The position numbers and the translations under genes were made by a program. A model generated the notes under the pieces. It was not told where the DNA came from and ran no database searches. It saw nothing but the letters and a program-made list of their open reading frames with translations. From Cellulomonas sp. 73-145 (GTDB taxonomy: Bacteria; Actinomycetota; Actinomycetes; Actinomycetales; Cellulomonadaceae): a stretch of 64,000 nt of DNA. The DNA lies in NCBI GenBank assembly GCA_001898185.1, contig MKTI01000006.1, forward strand, positions 558,001-622,000. The letters run 5' to 3'. This document shows, piece after piece, positions 45,059 to 53,309 of the stretch (its first letter is position 1; each line of letters starts with the position of its first letter).

Positions 45059-45598
45059 ATGACTGCCACAGACCTCACCGAGCAGATCGACACCGAGCAG
45101 ATCGAGACCGAGCTGACCGAGACGACGCAGACCGGGACCGCCCAGACCGAGACGGCACCTCGGCACCTCACGCCGCAGGTGCGCGCCCAGCTGGTGACCG
45201 GCACGCAGGTGCACGTCACCGCCGGCAGCCACGAGTTCACCATCGACGAGCCGGCCGGCCTGGGCGGGACGGACCTCGGCGCCAACCCGGTGGAGCACCT
45301 GCTCGCGGCGCTGGGCGCGTGCCAGGTGATCACGTTCCAGGTGTGGGCCGGCACGCTGGGCATCCGGCTGGAGAGCGTCGACGTGCAGCTGAGCGGGCAC
45401 CTAGACCTTCGCGGCTTCTTCGGCACGGCGGCGGACGTCCGCCCCGGCTTCGACGGCATCCAGGTGGACGTACGGATCACCGGCCCCGAGACGCGGGAGC
45501 GGTACGACGCGCTGGTCGCCGCGGTCGAGGAGCACTGCCCGGTGCTGGACAACCTGCGGTCGCGTGTGCCGGTGGAGACCGTCGTGACGGTCGGCTGA
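45059..45598 (+). CDS. OsmC-family protein
   Basis: A 179-residue OsmC/Ohr-fold protein. After about 35 residues of Thr/Glu/Gln-rich tandem sequence (TEQIDTEQIETELTETTQTG) the fold starts, with the peroxidatic-type Cys in LLAALGACQVITFQVWAG and a second Cys in EEHCPVLDNLRSRVPVET. Such proteins reduce hydroperoxides or bind sulfur intermediates. ATG 45059 follows GAGGAG. Being preceded by a SAM riboswitch and a Cys-rich leader it belongs to a sulfur-limitation response; the exact reaction is unknown. Confidence 0.88.
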   Translation: MTATDLTEQIDTEQIETELTETTQTGTAQTETAPRHLTPQVRAQLVTGTQVHVTAGSHEFTIDEPAGLGGTDLGANPVEHLLAALGACQVITFQVWAGTLGIRLESVDVQLSGHLDLRGFFGTAADVRPGFDGIQVDVRITGPETRERYDALVAAVEEHCPVLDNLRSRVPVETVVTVG

Positions 45599-45630
45599 AC
45601 GATCGGCTGACGGTCGGCTGACGGCCCGGC

Positions 45631-46935
45631 TCAGTCGGCCGTCGCCCGGTACGTCTCGATGCGGCGCAGCAGCGCCTGCTCCGCAAGGCGCACCGGCTCG
45701 ACGTCCGCGGGCTGGTGGGTGGCGCGCTCGGCGTCGTCGACGATGAGCCTCGCCTGCTCGGCGATGTCGTGCAGGCGAGGCCAGTCGGTGCAGGCGATGG
45801 TGGCGCAGGTGTCGAGGAGCCGCAGCAGGGCCAGCGAGACGGTCTGCTCACCGGCGCCGTACCGGCGCACCAGCCCGCACATGGTGGCCAGGTACTCCCC
45901 GAAGCGGCGGCTGGGGACCACCACCACGCAGTCGCCGGCGCGGGCCACCCGCGGGCCGAGGGGACGGGCGGCCATCGCGGCGAAGATCACCGCCATGTGG
46001 TCGACCGCCTGGATGGCGGTGTAGGGGTCGTTCACCGCGGGGGACAGCGCCTTGCAGGCGACGTCGACCAGCTGGCGGATGCCGATGGCCGCGTCCTGCT
46101 GGCGGGTCCGCTCGAACCCGATGCCGACGGCGTCGTCGAGCGCGTGCTCGAACGGGTGCCGGTCCGGGACGGCGTCGTCGGGCGTCGGGCCCCAGATCAG
46201 CGCGAGCGGGGTGCCCGGCACCACGTGCTCGCCCACGCGCCTGACCAGGGCGATGCTCACGCCGTGCTCGCGGGCGAGGGGGAGCAGCTGCTCCGGGTGC
46301 GCGGTCACCACGTAGCCGCTGCTGCGGGCGGCCACCGGCACGGCCCACGGCGGCGCGGCAGGGGGCACCAGCTCGATGTCGGTCGGCAGCCGGGAGACGA
46401 GGTGCAGGGCGTCCCGCTCGACGCGGCGCATGATCGCGTCCACCTGGATCGAGTGCGACAGGTGGTCGGCGAAGTAGGCCACCGAGGCGATGCTGGCGAA
46501 CAGCAGCGCGAGCGCGCCGGTGACCGCGAGGCGGGGGAACGTCTCCGGGTCCGTCCCGACGCCGACCGTCAGCAGGCCGGCGGCGCTGTAGGCGAAGGTC
46601 GCCATGAAGACCGACAGGACGATCTGGTTGGGGCGGTCCCGCAGGAAGTTGCGCAGCAGGCGCGGGCTGAACTGGGTGGACGAGAGCTGCAGCGCGACGA
46701 TCGACAGGCCCAGCACCAGGGCGATCACCGTGACGACCGTGCCGGTGATGGTGATCAGCAGCGTCCGGGCGTCGGCCGACGAGCCGCGGAACGCCACGGT
46801 GGCGAGGAACGAGCCCGGCGCCGGGACGACGCGGGACAGGGCGAAGCCGACCAGCAGGGCGAGGTTGCCGGCCACGAACGGCAGCACCCACAGGGCGGCG
46901 TTGACGTACTCCCACGCGGCCTCGCGTCGCCTCAC
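45631..46935 (-). CDS. DUF2254 family membrane protein
   Basis: A 434-residue membrane protein. Four hydrophobic helices occupy the N-terminal 170 residues (LWVLPFVAGNLALLVGFALS, LLITITGTVVTVIALVLGL, VFMATFAYSAAGLLTVGVG, LALLFASIASVAYFADHL), followed by a cytoplasmic region with HSIQVDAIMRRVERDALH, DAAIGIRQLVDVACKALSPAVNDPYTAIQAVDHM and GEYLATMCGLVRRYGAGEQ, all typical of DUF2254. Function of the family is unknown. GTG 46935 is chosen; AGGAG lies 11 bases upstream. It lies on the same strand downstream of the LAL regulator. Confidence 0.85.
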   Translation of the reverse strand: MRRREAAWEYVNAALWVLPFVAGNLALLVGFALSRVVPAPGSFLATVAFRGSSADARTLLITITGTVVTVIALVLGLSIVALQLSSTQFSPRLLRNFLRDRPNQIVLSVFMATFAYSAAGLLTVGVGTDPETFPRLAVTGALALLFASIASVAYFADHLSHSIQVDAIMRRVERDALHLVSRLPTDIELVPPAAPPWAVPVAARSSGYVVTAHPEQLLPLAREHGVSIALVRRVGEHVVPGTPLALIWGPTPDDAVPDRHPFEHALDDAVGIGFERTRQQDAAIGIRQLVDVACKALSPAVNDPYTAIQAVDHMAVIFAAMAARPLGPRVARAGDCVVVVPSRRFGEYLATMCGLVRRYGAGEQTVSLALLRLLDTCATIACTDWPRLHDIAEQARLIVDDAERATHQPADVEPVRLAEQALLRRIETYRATAD

Positions 46936-47003
46936 GGCGCCAGCCTGCTCCTGCACGGGCGGCCGCGCACCGGTCGGCGCGGGTGGTTCGGTGCGGACCT
47001 CGG

Positions 47004-49703
47004 TCAGTCCCGCAGGTCGCGCAGCTGCGCGCGGCTGGTCACGCCCAGCTTGGCGAACACCCGGGACAGGTGGCTGTCGACCGTGCGCACCGAGAGGGTC
47101 AGGCGGTCGGCGATCGCGCGGCTGCTCAGGCCGGCGGCGGCGAGCCCGGCGATCTCGCGCTCGCGGGCGGTCAGCCGGGCCGACGGGCGCACCGACGGCA
47201 GCCACAGGCCCCGCGCGTTGAGGTCGCGCGAGGCGACGGCCACCAGCTCGCCGTCCCCGGCGACGACCGCGACGGCGTGGGCCACGAGCGCTGCGGCGCG
47301 GGAGCCTGAGACGAGGTCGCCGACCTGCTGCAGCCGGACCAGCACCGCCGCGTCCGTGGGGTCCGGGGTGCCCTGGAGGTGACCGGCGAGGAGCACCCGG
47401 TGCAGGGCCTCCAGCTCCGTGCGGCGCAACCCGCGCTCGGCGCACCAGCGGGCGAGTGCCAGAGCCTCCGCCCGGACGGTCGGCTGCTGCAGCCACAGGC
47501 CGGCGTCGACGAGCATCAGCCGCAGGTCCGACTCGACCATGGCCGATGCCCGGTGGGGCGCACGACGGGCGAGCTCCATCAGCTGCAGGGCGGTGGACCG
47601 GTCGCCGAGGGCGGCTGCGGACACGGCGCCGGCGGCCGCGGCGAACTCCGTCAGGCCGTACGGGTCGAGCACGCCGAGCGTGGCGGCGGCCGCCCGGTGC
47701 TCGGCCATCGCGTCGCTCCACAGGCCGCGCGCCGCGGCGATCAGGCCGCGGCCCGTGCCGTCCGTCGAGTACTTGGTGGCGTACCCCCAGTCACCGCCGG
47801 GCGGGACGGCGGCGATCCGCTCGGCGGCGGCCACGTCACCCGCCCACAGGTGCACCAGGAACTGCGCGGCGAGGATGTTCGAGCCGAGCCAGGGGTGCTC
47901 CCGCTCGTGCACCTCCGCCGCGCGCAGGCTGCGCGAGCCGAGCGCGATCGCCTCGCTGATCCGGCCGGTCTGCGCGAGACCGAAGACGGCCGGCGCCGCC
48001 AGGGCCAGCACGCTCGGCGACCGGTAGCCGGCCGCCTTGAGGGCGGCCAGCGACGGCTCGATGCTCTCCGTGAAGCGTCCACCGGTGCCGAGCCGCACCA
48101 GCCGGCGCACGGCGAGCGCGGAGCGCAGCGCGGCGTCGTCGTCCTCGCCGAGCTCGTCGAGGAACTGGTCGATCAGGTCCAGCGACTCGTCGGAGTCGTC
48201 GTCGTGGAACTGGTGCAGGTCAGCCGTCTGCTCCGCGAGGCGGATCTGCCGCAGGCGGTGGTCGGTGCCGGTGTCGTCCTTCGCCAGCCGCTCGGAGGCC
48301 TCGAGCAGATCCGCGGCGGACCGCTCCGGCGCCCCGACCAGCCGCCACGCCTCCGCCCGCAGCAGCAGCACGTCGACCCGCGGTCCCGGGCCGCCCACCG
48401 TCTGGCGCAGCGCGGCGCTGCCCACCTGGACGGCCGCCTCGGGACGGCTGAGCAGGATCGCCGCCCGCATCGCCCGCAGCAGCCGCTCACCGCTCTGGTG
48501 CACGTCGCACTCGAGGGCCCAGAGCACGGACCGGAGCAGGGCCGCGGGCGACTCGTGGTCGGACCGGAAGCCGGACCGCGCGGTGCGGACCAGCGCGAAC
48601 AGCTGCCGACGGCGGTCGTGCGGCACCAGCACCCGGACCGCGTCGGCGAAGGCCGGCGGGGTCAGCCGCACCGTCGGCGACAGGGGTTGGTCGAGGGCAC
48701 CGGGGCCCGGGTGCGCCGGGTCGGTGCCGCGCACGACGAGACCGCGGTGCGCCAGGTCGTCGAGCACCGTGCCGTCCACCAGGCCGTCGAGGGTGGTCAC
48801 CGGCACCGGCTCGGCCAGGGCCACCAGCTCCAGCGCGTCCCGCGTCGGGCCGTCCAGGCGCTCCAGGTCCCGGGCGACCGTGTCGAGCACCCGCTGCCCC
48901 GGCTCGGCGCCGATCAGCCCCACCCACACGCCGTGCCGCTCCACCAGGGCACCGCAGGCCACCTCGTGCCGCACCAGCTCGCGCACGTAGAACGGGTTGC
49001 CCAGGGTGTGCAGCCAGATGCGTCGGCCGGTCTCCCCGGTGACCGGCCCCCCGAGCGCCGTCTCCACCAGCGCCTGCGTCTGCGCGGGGTCGAGCGTGCC
49101 CAGGTCGACCCGCTCGGCGATGCCGTCCTTCCACAGCTCCGACCAGGGGGAGGACGGCGTGCCGCGCAGCGTGGCGAGCACGCGCACCTCACCGTCGCGC
49201 ACCAGCGACACGAGCGCCTCGGCCGCCGCCGCGTCGAGCAGGTGGGCGTCCTCGACGCGCAGCAGCACCGGTTCCGTCAGGTCGTGGTGGACGCGCACCA
49301 CGTGACCGGCCTGCTGCACGGGACGCTCCACCAGGCGGCCGGACGACCCGTGCCACAGCGTCGTCAGGGCGCCGAAGTCGTCGTGACCGCCGACGGTGAC
49401 GACGGCCGGCTCGGGGTGCGCCGCCTGCGCCGGGACCAGCGCCACGGCGGCCGCCTGGTCCGTCACGGCACGCCGCGCCGCGCTCCACTCGCCGAGGGCC
49501 ACGTCGAGGAGGTGCGTCTTGCCGACGCCTGCGCTGCCGACCACCAGCACGCTGCGGGACTCGGCGAGCGCGGCCAGCACGGCGCGCCGAGGTCCGAGGC
49601 GGTCGACGGAGGGCCAGGGGCGCACAGCCGCGGGGACGGACGCCGGGGAGGACGCCGGCGCGAGGCGGATGCTCGAGGCCGCTCTCTCCGCGAGCTCGCT
49701 CAT
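47004..49703 (-). CDS. Large ATP-binding LuxR (LAL) transcriptional regulator
   Basis: An 899-residue STAND-type regulator. The Walker A motif SVLVVGSAGVGKTHLLD lies near residue 60, the Walker B-like LLRVEDAHLLDAAAAEAL near 150, a long TPR-like helical middle follows, and the C-terminus is a LuxR helix-turn-helix (SARLTAREREIAGLAAAGLSSRAIADRLTLSVRTVDSHLSRVFAKLG). ATG 49703 has GAGGAA upstream. It is divergent from the contractile injection operon with a 286-base promoter region between, so it is the prime candidate activator of that operon. The signal is unknown. Signalling NTPase and HTH assignments are firm; target is inference. Confidence 0.9.
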   Translation of the reverse strand: MSELAERAASSIRLAPASSPASVPAAVRPWPSVDRLGPRRAVLAALAESRSVLVVGSAGVGKTHLLDVALGEWSAARRAVTDQAAAVALVPAQAAHPEPAVVTVGGHDDFGALTTLWHGSSGRLVERPVQQAGHVVRVHHDLTEPVLLRVEDAHLLDAAAAEALVSLVRDGEVRVLATLRGTPSSPWSELWKDGIAERVDLGTLDPAQTQALVETALGGPVTGETGRRIWLHTLGNPFYVRELVRHEVACGALVERHGVWVGLIGAEPGQRVLDTVARDLERLDGPTRDALELVALAEPVPVTTLDGLVDGTVLDDLAHRGLVVRGTDPAHPGPGALDQPLSPTVRLTPPAFADAVRVLVPHDRRRQLFALVRTARSGFRSDHESPAALLRSVLWALECDVHQSGERLLRAMRAAILLSRPEAAVQVGSAALRQTVGGPGPRVDVLLLRAEAWRLVGAPERSAADLLEASERLAKDDTGTDHRLRQIRLAEQTADLHQFHDDDSDESLDLIDQFLDELGEDDDAALRSALAVRRLVRLGTGGRFTESIEPSLAALKAAGYRSPSVLALAAPAVFGLAQTGRISEAIALGSRSLRAAEVHEREHPWLGSNILAAQFLVHLWAGDVAAAERIAAVPPGGDWGYATKYSTDGTGRGLIAAARGLWSDAMAEHRAAAATLGVLDPYGLTEFAAAAGAVSAAALGDRSTALQLMELARRAPHRASAMVESDLRLMLVDAGLWLQQPTVRAEALALARWCAERGLRRTELEALHRVLLAGHLQGTPDPTDAAVLVRLQQVGDLVSGSRAAALVAHAVAVVAGDGELVAVASRDLNARGLWLPSVRPSARLTAREREIAGLAAAGLSSRAIADRLTLSVRTVDSHLSRVFAKLGVTSRAQLRDLRD

Positions 49704-49989
49704 CGGCGTTCCTCGTCTCCGCACGGGGCGGCCATGGTCGCGGGGTCCACTTCCCGGACCGTTGGTCCGACCAGGTCTTCGGCCGGATTCGCGGAGGACT
49801 TTAGTCCTGACATAGTGCCGATATAGGGCGGTCGAGGAGGTGAAAAGCGGGGGCTCTCCGGGGTGTTGGGCTCAAGATCGGTAGCGATTACGGATGTTGC
49901 CCAGTAGGGCCTCTCCCTACGTTCACGGTTGTCAGCGCCACCGGCACCGCCCTCCCGCCCGAGGATGCGGCGCAGAACAGGGAGACACA
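49704..49989 (+). promoter_or_regulatory. Promoter region of the contractile injection operon
   Basis: This 286-base divergent region holds an 11-bp palindrome TGGTCCGACCA (49763-49773), a GCCGATAT element (49817-49824) resembling sigma-28/WhiG -10 boxes, CTCAAG (49871-49876) resembling a sigma-28 -35 box, and a GTAGGG/CCCTAC inverted repeat (49904-49909, 49915-49920). No small gene is apparent. Which element is used cannot be decided from sequence alone. Confidence 0.4.
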
Positions 49990-51558
49990 GTGCCCACGTA
50001 CACCGCGCCCGGCGTCTACGTCGAGGAAGTCCCGTCGTCGCAGAAGGTCCTGGCGTCCGCGCCGACGGCCGTCGCGGCCTTCGTCGGGTTCACCGAGCGG
50101 GCCCCGCTCGACGACCCGAACGACCCGGAGGGCCTGGCCCCCCGTCTGGTCACCAGCTGGAACCAGTTCGAGCAGCTGTTCGGCGGGTTCGTCGCGGGTG
50201 CCGTGCTGCCGCTGTCGGTGTTCGGGTACTTCCAGAACGGCGGCTCGCTGGCCTACATCGTCCGCATCCCGCACTCCACCCCCGCCGGTGAGCCCGCGCA
50301 GCTGGCGCTGCCCGCCGCCGACCGCTCGCTGGGCCGCCCGCTGGAGATCACCAGCGTGGAGCCGGACGCGAACGTCTCCGTGGTGGTCGAGACGCAGGAC
50401 ACCGACCCCGACGCCGAGGGCCCCGCGCCCTTCACGCTGACCGTGGTGATCGGCGGCGAGGCCGTGGAGCAGTACCCCGACCTGACGTTCGGCGGCCCGC
50501 GCGACGCCGCGACGGTGATCAACAAGACGTCCACGCAGATCAAGGTGGAGCTCAAGCTCGACACCGACGCCGACGTGGCCAGCCAGCTGGAGCTGCTGAA
50601 GCCGGGCGTCTACCAGCTGGAGAAGGCCGCGCCCGTGCCGGCCCCGGTCAACGGCCGCAAGTTCGCCGGCTCGGAGGCCGCGCGCAGCGGCATCAACGGC
50701 CTGGCGATCGCCGAGGACGTCACCATGGTGATCGTCCCCGACCTGGTCACCGCCGCCACCAAGGCCGACGGCACCCTCGACCTCAACCTGTGGAAGGCCG
50801 TGCAGACGGCGCTGATCGCGCACTGCGAGCTGCACCCCAACCGCATGGCGATCCTCGACGCTCCTCCCGGGATGGGCCCGCAGCAGATCAAGGAGTGGCG
50901 CAGCGACGTCGCCATGTACGACTCGGCGTTCGCCTCGCTGTACTACCCCTGGATCAAGGTGGACAACCCGATCGGCAGCAACGGCGACGCCGAGGTGCTG
51001 ATCCCGCCGTCGGGCCACGTCGCCGGCGTCTGGGCCCGCACCGACGACACCCGCGGGGTGTGGAAGGCACCGGCCAACGACACGATCCGCGGCGTGCTGG
51101 ACGTCGAGCGGTCGATCACCCAGAACGAGCAGTCGCTGCTGAACCCGATCGGCATCAACTGCATCCGGCCGTTCGGCACGCGCGGCATCCGCATCTGGGG
51201 CGCCCGCACGCTGACGTCGGACACCGACTGGCAGTACATCAACGTCCGCCGGCTGTTCAACATGGTCGAGTCGACCATCATGTCCGGCACCCAGTGGGCC
51301 GTCTTCGAGCCGAACGACGTCACCCTGTGGGAGGGCGTCACCCGCACGCTCACCGGCTACCTGCACGGGCTGTGGCAGTCGGGCGCGCTGTTCGGCGCCT
51401 CGGCGGACCAGGCGTACTTCGTCAAGTGCGACGCGACCACGAACCCGCCCGAGTCGATCGACGCCGGCAAGCTCGTCGTCGAGGTCGGCCTCGCCCCGGT
51501 GAAGCCCGCGGAGTTCGTCATCTTCCGCATCAGCCAGAACAAGCAGTCCGCGAACTGA
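49990..51558 (+). CDS. Contractile tail sheath protein
   Basis: A 522-residue sheath subunit that wraps the inner tube and contracts. The N-terminal MPTYTAPGVYVEEVPSSQKV extension, which links neighbouring subunits, and the C-terminal CDATTNPPESIDAGKLVVEVGLAPVKPAEFVIFRISQ are hallmarks shared by phage, pyocin and eCIS sheaths. IKEWRSDVAMYDSAFASLYYPWIKV is also typical. GTG 49990 has GGAG upstream. First gene of a 12-gene plus-strand operon. A single sheath gene is present, as in Streptomyces-type systems rather than the three of Afp/PVC. Confidence 0.96.
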   Translation: MPTYTAPGVYVEEVPSSQKVLASAPTAVAAFVGFTERAPLDDPNDPEGLAPRLVTSWNQFEQLFGGFVAGAVLPLSVFGYFQNGGSLAYIVRIPHSTPAGEPAQLALPAADRSLGRPLEITSVEPDANVSVVVETQDTDPDAEGPAPFTLTVVIGGEAVEQYPDLTFGGPRDAATVINKTSTQIKVELKLDTDADVASQLELLKPGVYQLEKAAPVPAPVNGRKFAGSEAARSGINGLAIAEDVTMVIVPDLVTAATKADGTLDLNLWKAVQTALIAHCELHPNRMAILDAPPGMGPQQIKEWRSDVAMYDSAFASLYYPWIKVDNPIGSNGDAEVLIPPSGHVAGVWARTDDTRGVWKAPANDTIRGVLDVERSITQNEQSLLNPIGINCIRPFGTRGIRIWGARTLTSDTDWQYINVRRLFNMVESTIMSGTQWAVFEPNDVTLWEGVTRTLTGYLHGLWQSGALFGASADQAYFVKCDATTNPPESIDAGKLVVEVGLAPVKPAEFVIFRISQNKQSAN

Positions 51559-51638
51559 CCTGACCCGGTCCGGGTGGGTGGCCTGCGCCCCCGCCCGGAC
51601 CCCGCACCCTGAGCCGCATCCAGAGCCGAGGAGCCACC

Positions 51639-52118
51639 ATGCCTGACGGGCTGTTCAAGACCGACCCGATCATCTCCCAGAACTTCTTCCTCGAGATCGA
51701 CGGCGAGGTGGTCACGGCGCTGATGACCGTCGGCGGCCTCGACGTCGAGGTCTCCGTCGCCACCATCCAGCAGGCCGGCAAGGACGGGAAGCAGCAGCTG
51801 ATCAAGACGCTCGGTGCGACCACCGCAGCGCCCGACCTCACGCTGACCCGGGTCTCGCCCGCCAAGATGGAGGGCGACAAGCTCTGGGAGTGGTTCAACA
51901 ACATCCGTGAGAAGGGCATTCTCAACAGCGACCGGAGCAACAACCGCAAGAACGGCTCCGTGGTGATGTACGACCACACCCACGCCGAGCTCGCGCGGTT
52001 CAACTTCTTCAACGGCTGGCCCAGCAAGATCTCCACCGACCAGCTCAGCGTCGACAGCTCGGACGCCGTGAAGGAGACGATCACCCTCACGATCGAGCGG
52101 CTCGCACGGGTCAAGTGA
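51639..52118 (+). CDS. Contractile injection system tube protein (gp19-like)
   Basis: A 159-residue inner-tube subunit. The Hcp/gp19-type beta-barrel pattern (SQNFFLEIDGEVVTALMTVGGLDVEVSVA) with the late VVMYDHTHAELARFNFFNGWPSKISTDQLSVDSSDAVKETITLTIERL is characteristic. It stacks into the rigid tube inside the sheath. ATG 51639 follows GAGGAG. Its TGA overlaps the next gene in GTGA. Confidence 0.94.
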   Translation: MPDGLFKTDPIISQNFFLEIDGEVVTALMTVGGLDVEVSVATIQQAGKDGKQQLIKTLGATTAAPDLTLTRVSPAKMEGDKLWEWFNNIREKGILNSDRSNNRKNGSVVMYDHTHAELARFNFFNGWPSKISTDQLSVDSSDAVKETITLTIERLARVK

Positions 52119-52666
52119 CCATGCAGACCCGCTACGACTTCACGCTGCCGCGCGGCTACGTCGACGACAAGGGCGAGGTGCACCGCACCGGCACCATGCG
52201 GCTGGCGACGGCGCGCGACGAGCTGGAGCCGCTGCGGGACCCGACGATCGACGGTCCCGACGACCCGCGCCTGACGATCGTGGTGCTGGCGCGGGTGGTC
52301 GAGCGGCTCGGCACGCTCGAGCTGGTCACCCGGCACGAGATCGAGGGGCTGTTCGCCGCCGACCTCGCGTTCCTCCAGGACTTCTACGGGGTGATCAACT
52401 TCGGCAGCCAGGAGGAGTACGAGGAGCTGCTGGCGGCGCAGCGCGACGCCGGGGCGCCGGTGTCGACCCCGGTGGTGGTGCCGGAGCAGGCGGCGGCGCC
52501 GGTGGTGGCCGTCGCGGCTGGGGCCGACGCCGGGGCTGACGTCGGGGCTGCTGCGGGGGGCGACGGCGGCGCGGCCGCCGGTGTGCCGGTCGGGGTGGGG
52601 ACGTCGGCGACGGTCACCTACGGGCGGCGGTCGGCGATCGAGGAGATCCCGTCCGACGGCCGGTGA
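52115..52666 (+). CDS. Tail-assembly-chaperone-like protein of the injection system
   Basis: A 183-residue protein. Residues 3-120 (MQTRYDFTLPRGYVDDKGEVHRTGTMRLATARDELEPL) show the beta-strand-then-helix layout of phage tail assembly chaperones that sit between tube and tape-measure genes. The C-terminal 70 residues are Ala/Gly/Val low-complexity. GTG 52115 overlaps the tube stop; ATG 52121 is an alternative start. Its stop TGA is followed by one CCC codon and then the ATG of the next gene in the same frame. Assignment rests on position and general pattern, so it is moderate. Confidence 0.6.
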   Translation: MTMQTRYDFTLPRGYVDDKGEVHRTGTMRLATARDELEPLRDPTIDGPDDPRLTIVVLARVVERLGTLELVTRHEIEGLFAADLAFLQDFYGVINFGSQEEYEELLAAQRDAGAPVSTPVVVPEQAAAPVVAVAAGADAGADVGAAAGGDGGAAAGVPVGVGTSATVTYGRRSAIEEIPSDGR

Positions 52667-52669
52667 CCC

Positions 52670-52849
52670 ATGCTGCGCTACCCGGCTGAGGCGCTCTGGC
52701 AGGAGATCGCCTACCTCGCCTACCACTTGCACTGGTCGATGGCGGACCTGCTCGACCTCGAGCACCTGGACCGCGTCCGGATGGTCCGGGCGGTCTCTGC
52801 CCTGAACGAACGAGCGTGGGAGGCGGTGCGCGACGGTGGCGGGATCTGA
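52670..52849 (+). CDS. Small DUF6760/gpE-like tail protein
   Basis: A 59-residue protein starting MLRYPAEALWQEIAYLAYHL and continuing HWSMADLLDLEHLDRVRM. The W-x-E-I-A ... H-W ... L-L-x-L pattern resembles P2 gpE-type chaperone extensions and the small conserved protein found beside tube genes in actinobacterial eCIS clusters. It is in the same frame as the preceding gene, separated only by TGA-CCC, and has no good Shine-Dalgarno of its own. It overlaps the next gene by 14 bases. Confidence 0.7.
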   Translation: MLRYPAEALWQEIAYLAYHLHWSMADLLDLEHLDRVRMVRAVSALNERAWEAVRDGGGI

Positions 52850-53309
52850 CCGGACACCGCTCGGCGGCGACCCGTCGACCACCGGGTACTTCATCTTCGA
52901 GGTGGACGGCGTCGAGATCGGCACGTTCCGCGAGGTGCGCGGGCTGGAGCTGACGGTCGACGTGGAGACCTACGTCGAGGGCGGCCAGAACCAGTACGTG
53001 CACAAGCTTCCCGGCACGCTGCACTGGCCCAACCTGGTCTTCAGCCGCGGGATGGTGGAGAGCGACGCCCTGTTCACGTGGGTCGCCAACTCGTCGGGCG
53101 AGAACTTCGCCGCCAACGGCAACAAGGTGAAGCGCAGCACGGGCGCCGTGACGGCGATCAGCTACACCGGCGAGCGGTTGCGCGCCTGGGAGTTCGCCGA
53201 CGTGTTCGCCGTGCGGTGGACCGGGCCGGAGTTCAACGTGGACAGCACCGGGCAGCTGGTGGAGCAGCTCGAGGTGGCGCACAACGGGTTCCGGGCGAAG
53301 ACGTCGTGA
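52836..53309 (+). CDS. Second tube / tube-initiator protein
   Basis: A 157-residue gp19-like protein: GYFIFEVDGVEIGTFREVRGLELTVDVETYVEGGQNQYVHKLPGTLHWPNLVFSRG is typical of the tube-initiator member that sits on the baseplate in eCIS (Afp5-like). It differs from the first tube protein (no obvious close identity). GTG 52836 is preceded by a GGAGGCGG Shine-Dalgarno inside the previous gene. Its TGA overlaps the next GTG. Confidence 0.9.
   Translation: MAGSDRTPLGGDPSTTGYFIFEVDGVEIGTFREVRGLELTVDVETYVEGGQNQYVHKLPGTLHWPNLVFSRGMVESDALFTWVANSSGENFAANGNKVKRSTGAVTAISYTGERLRAWEFADVFAVRWTGPEFNVDSTGQLVEQLEVAHNGFRAKTS

Noticed and set aside
47379-49826. 815-codon plus-strand open frame antisense to the LAL regulator
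   Set aside because: The LAL protein has Walker A and LuxR motifs; the antisense frame is low-complexity without motifs.
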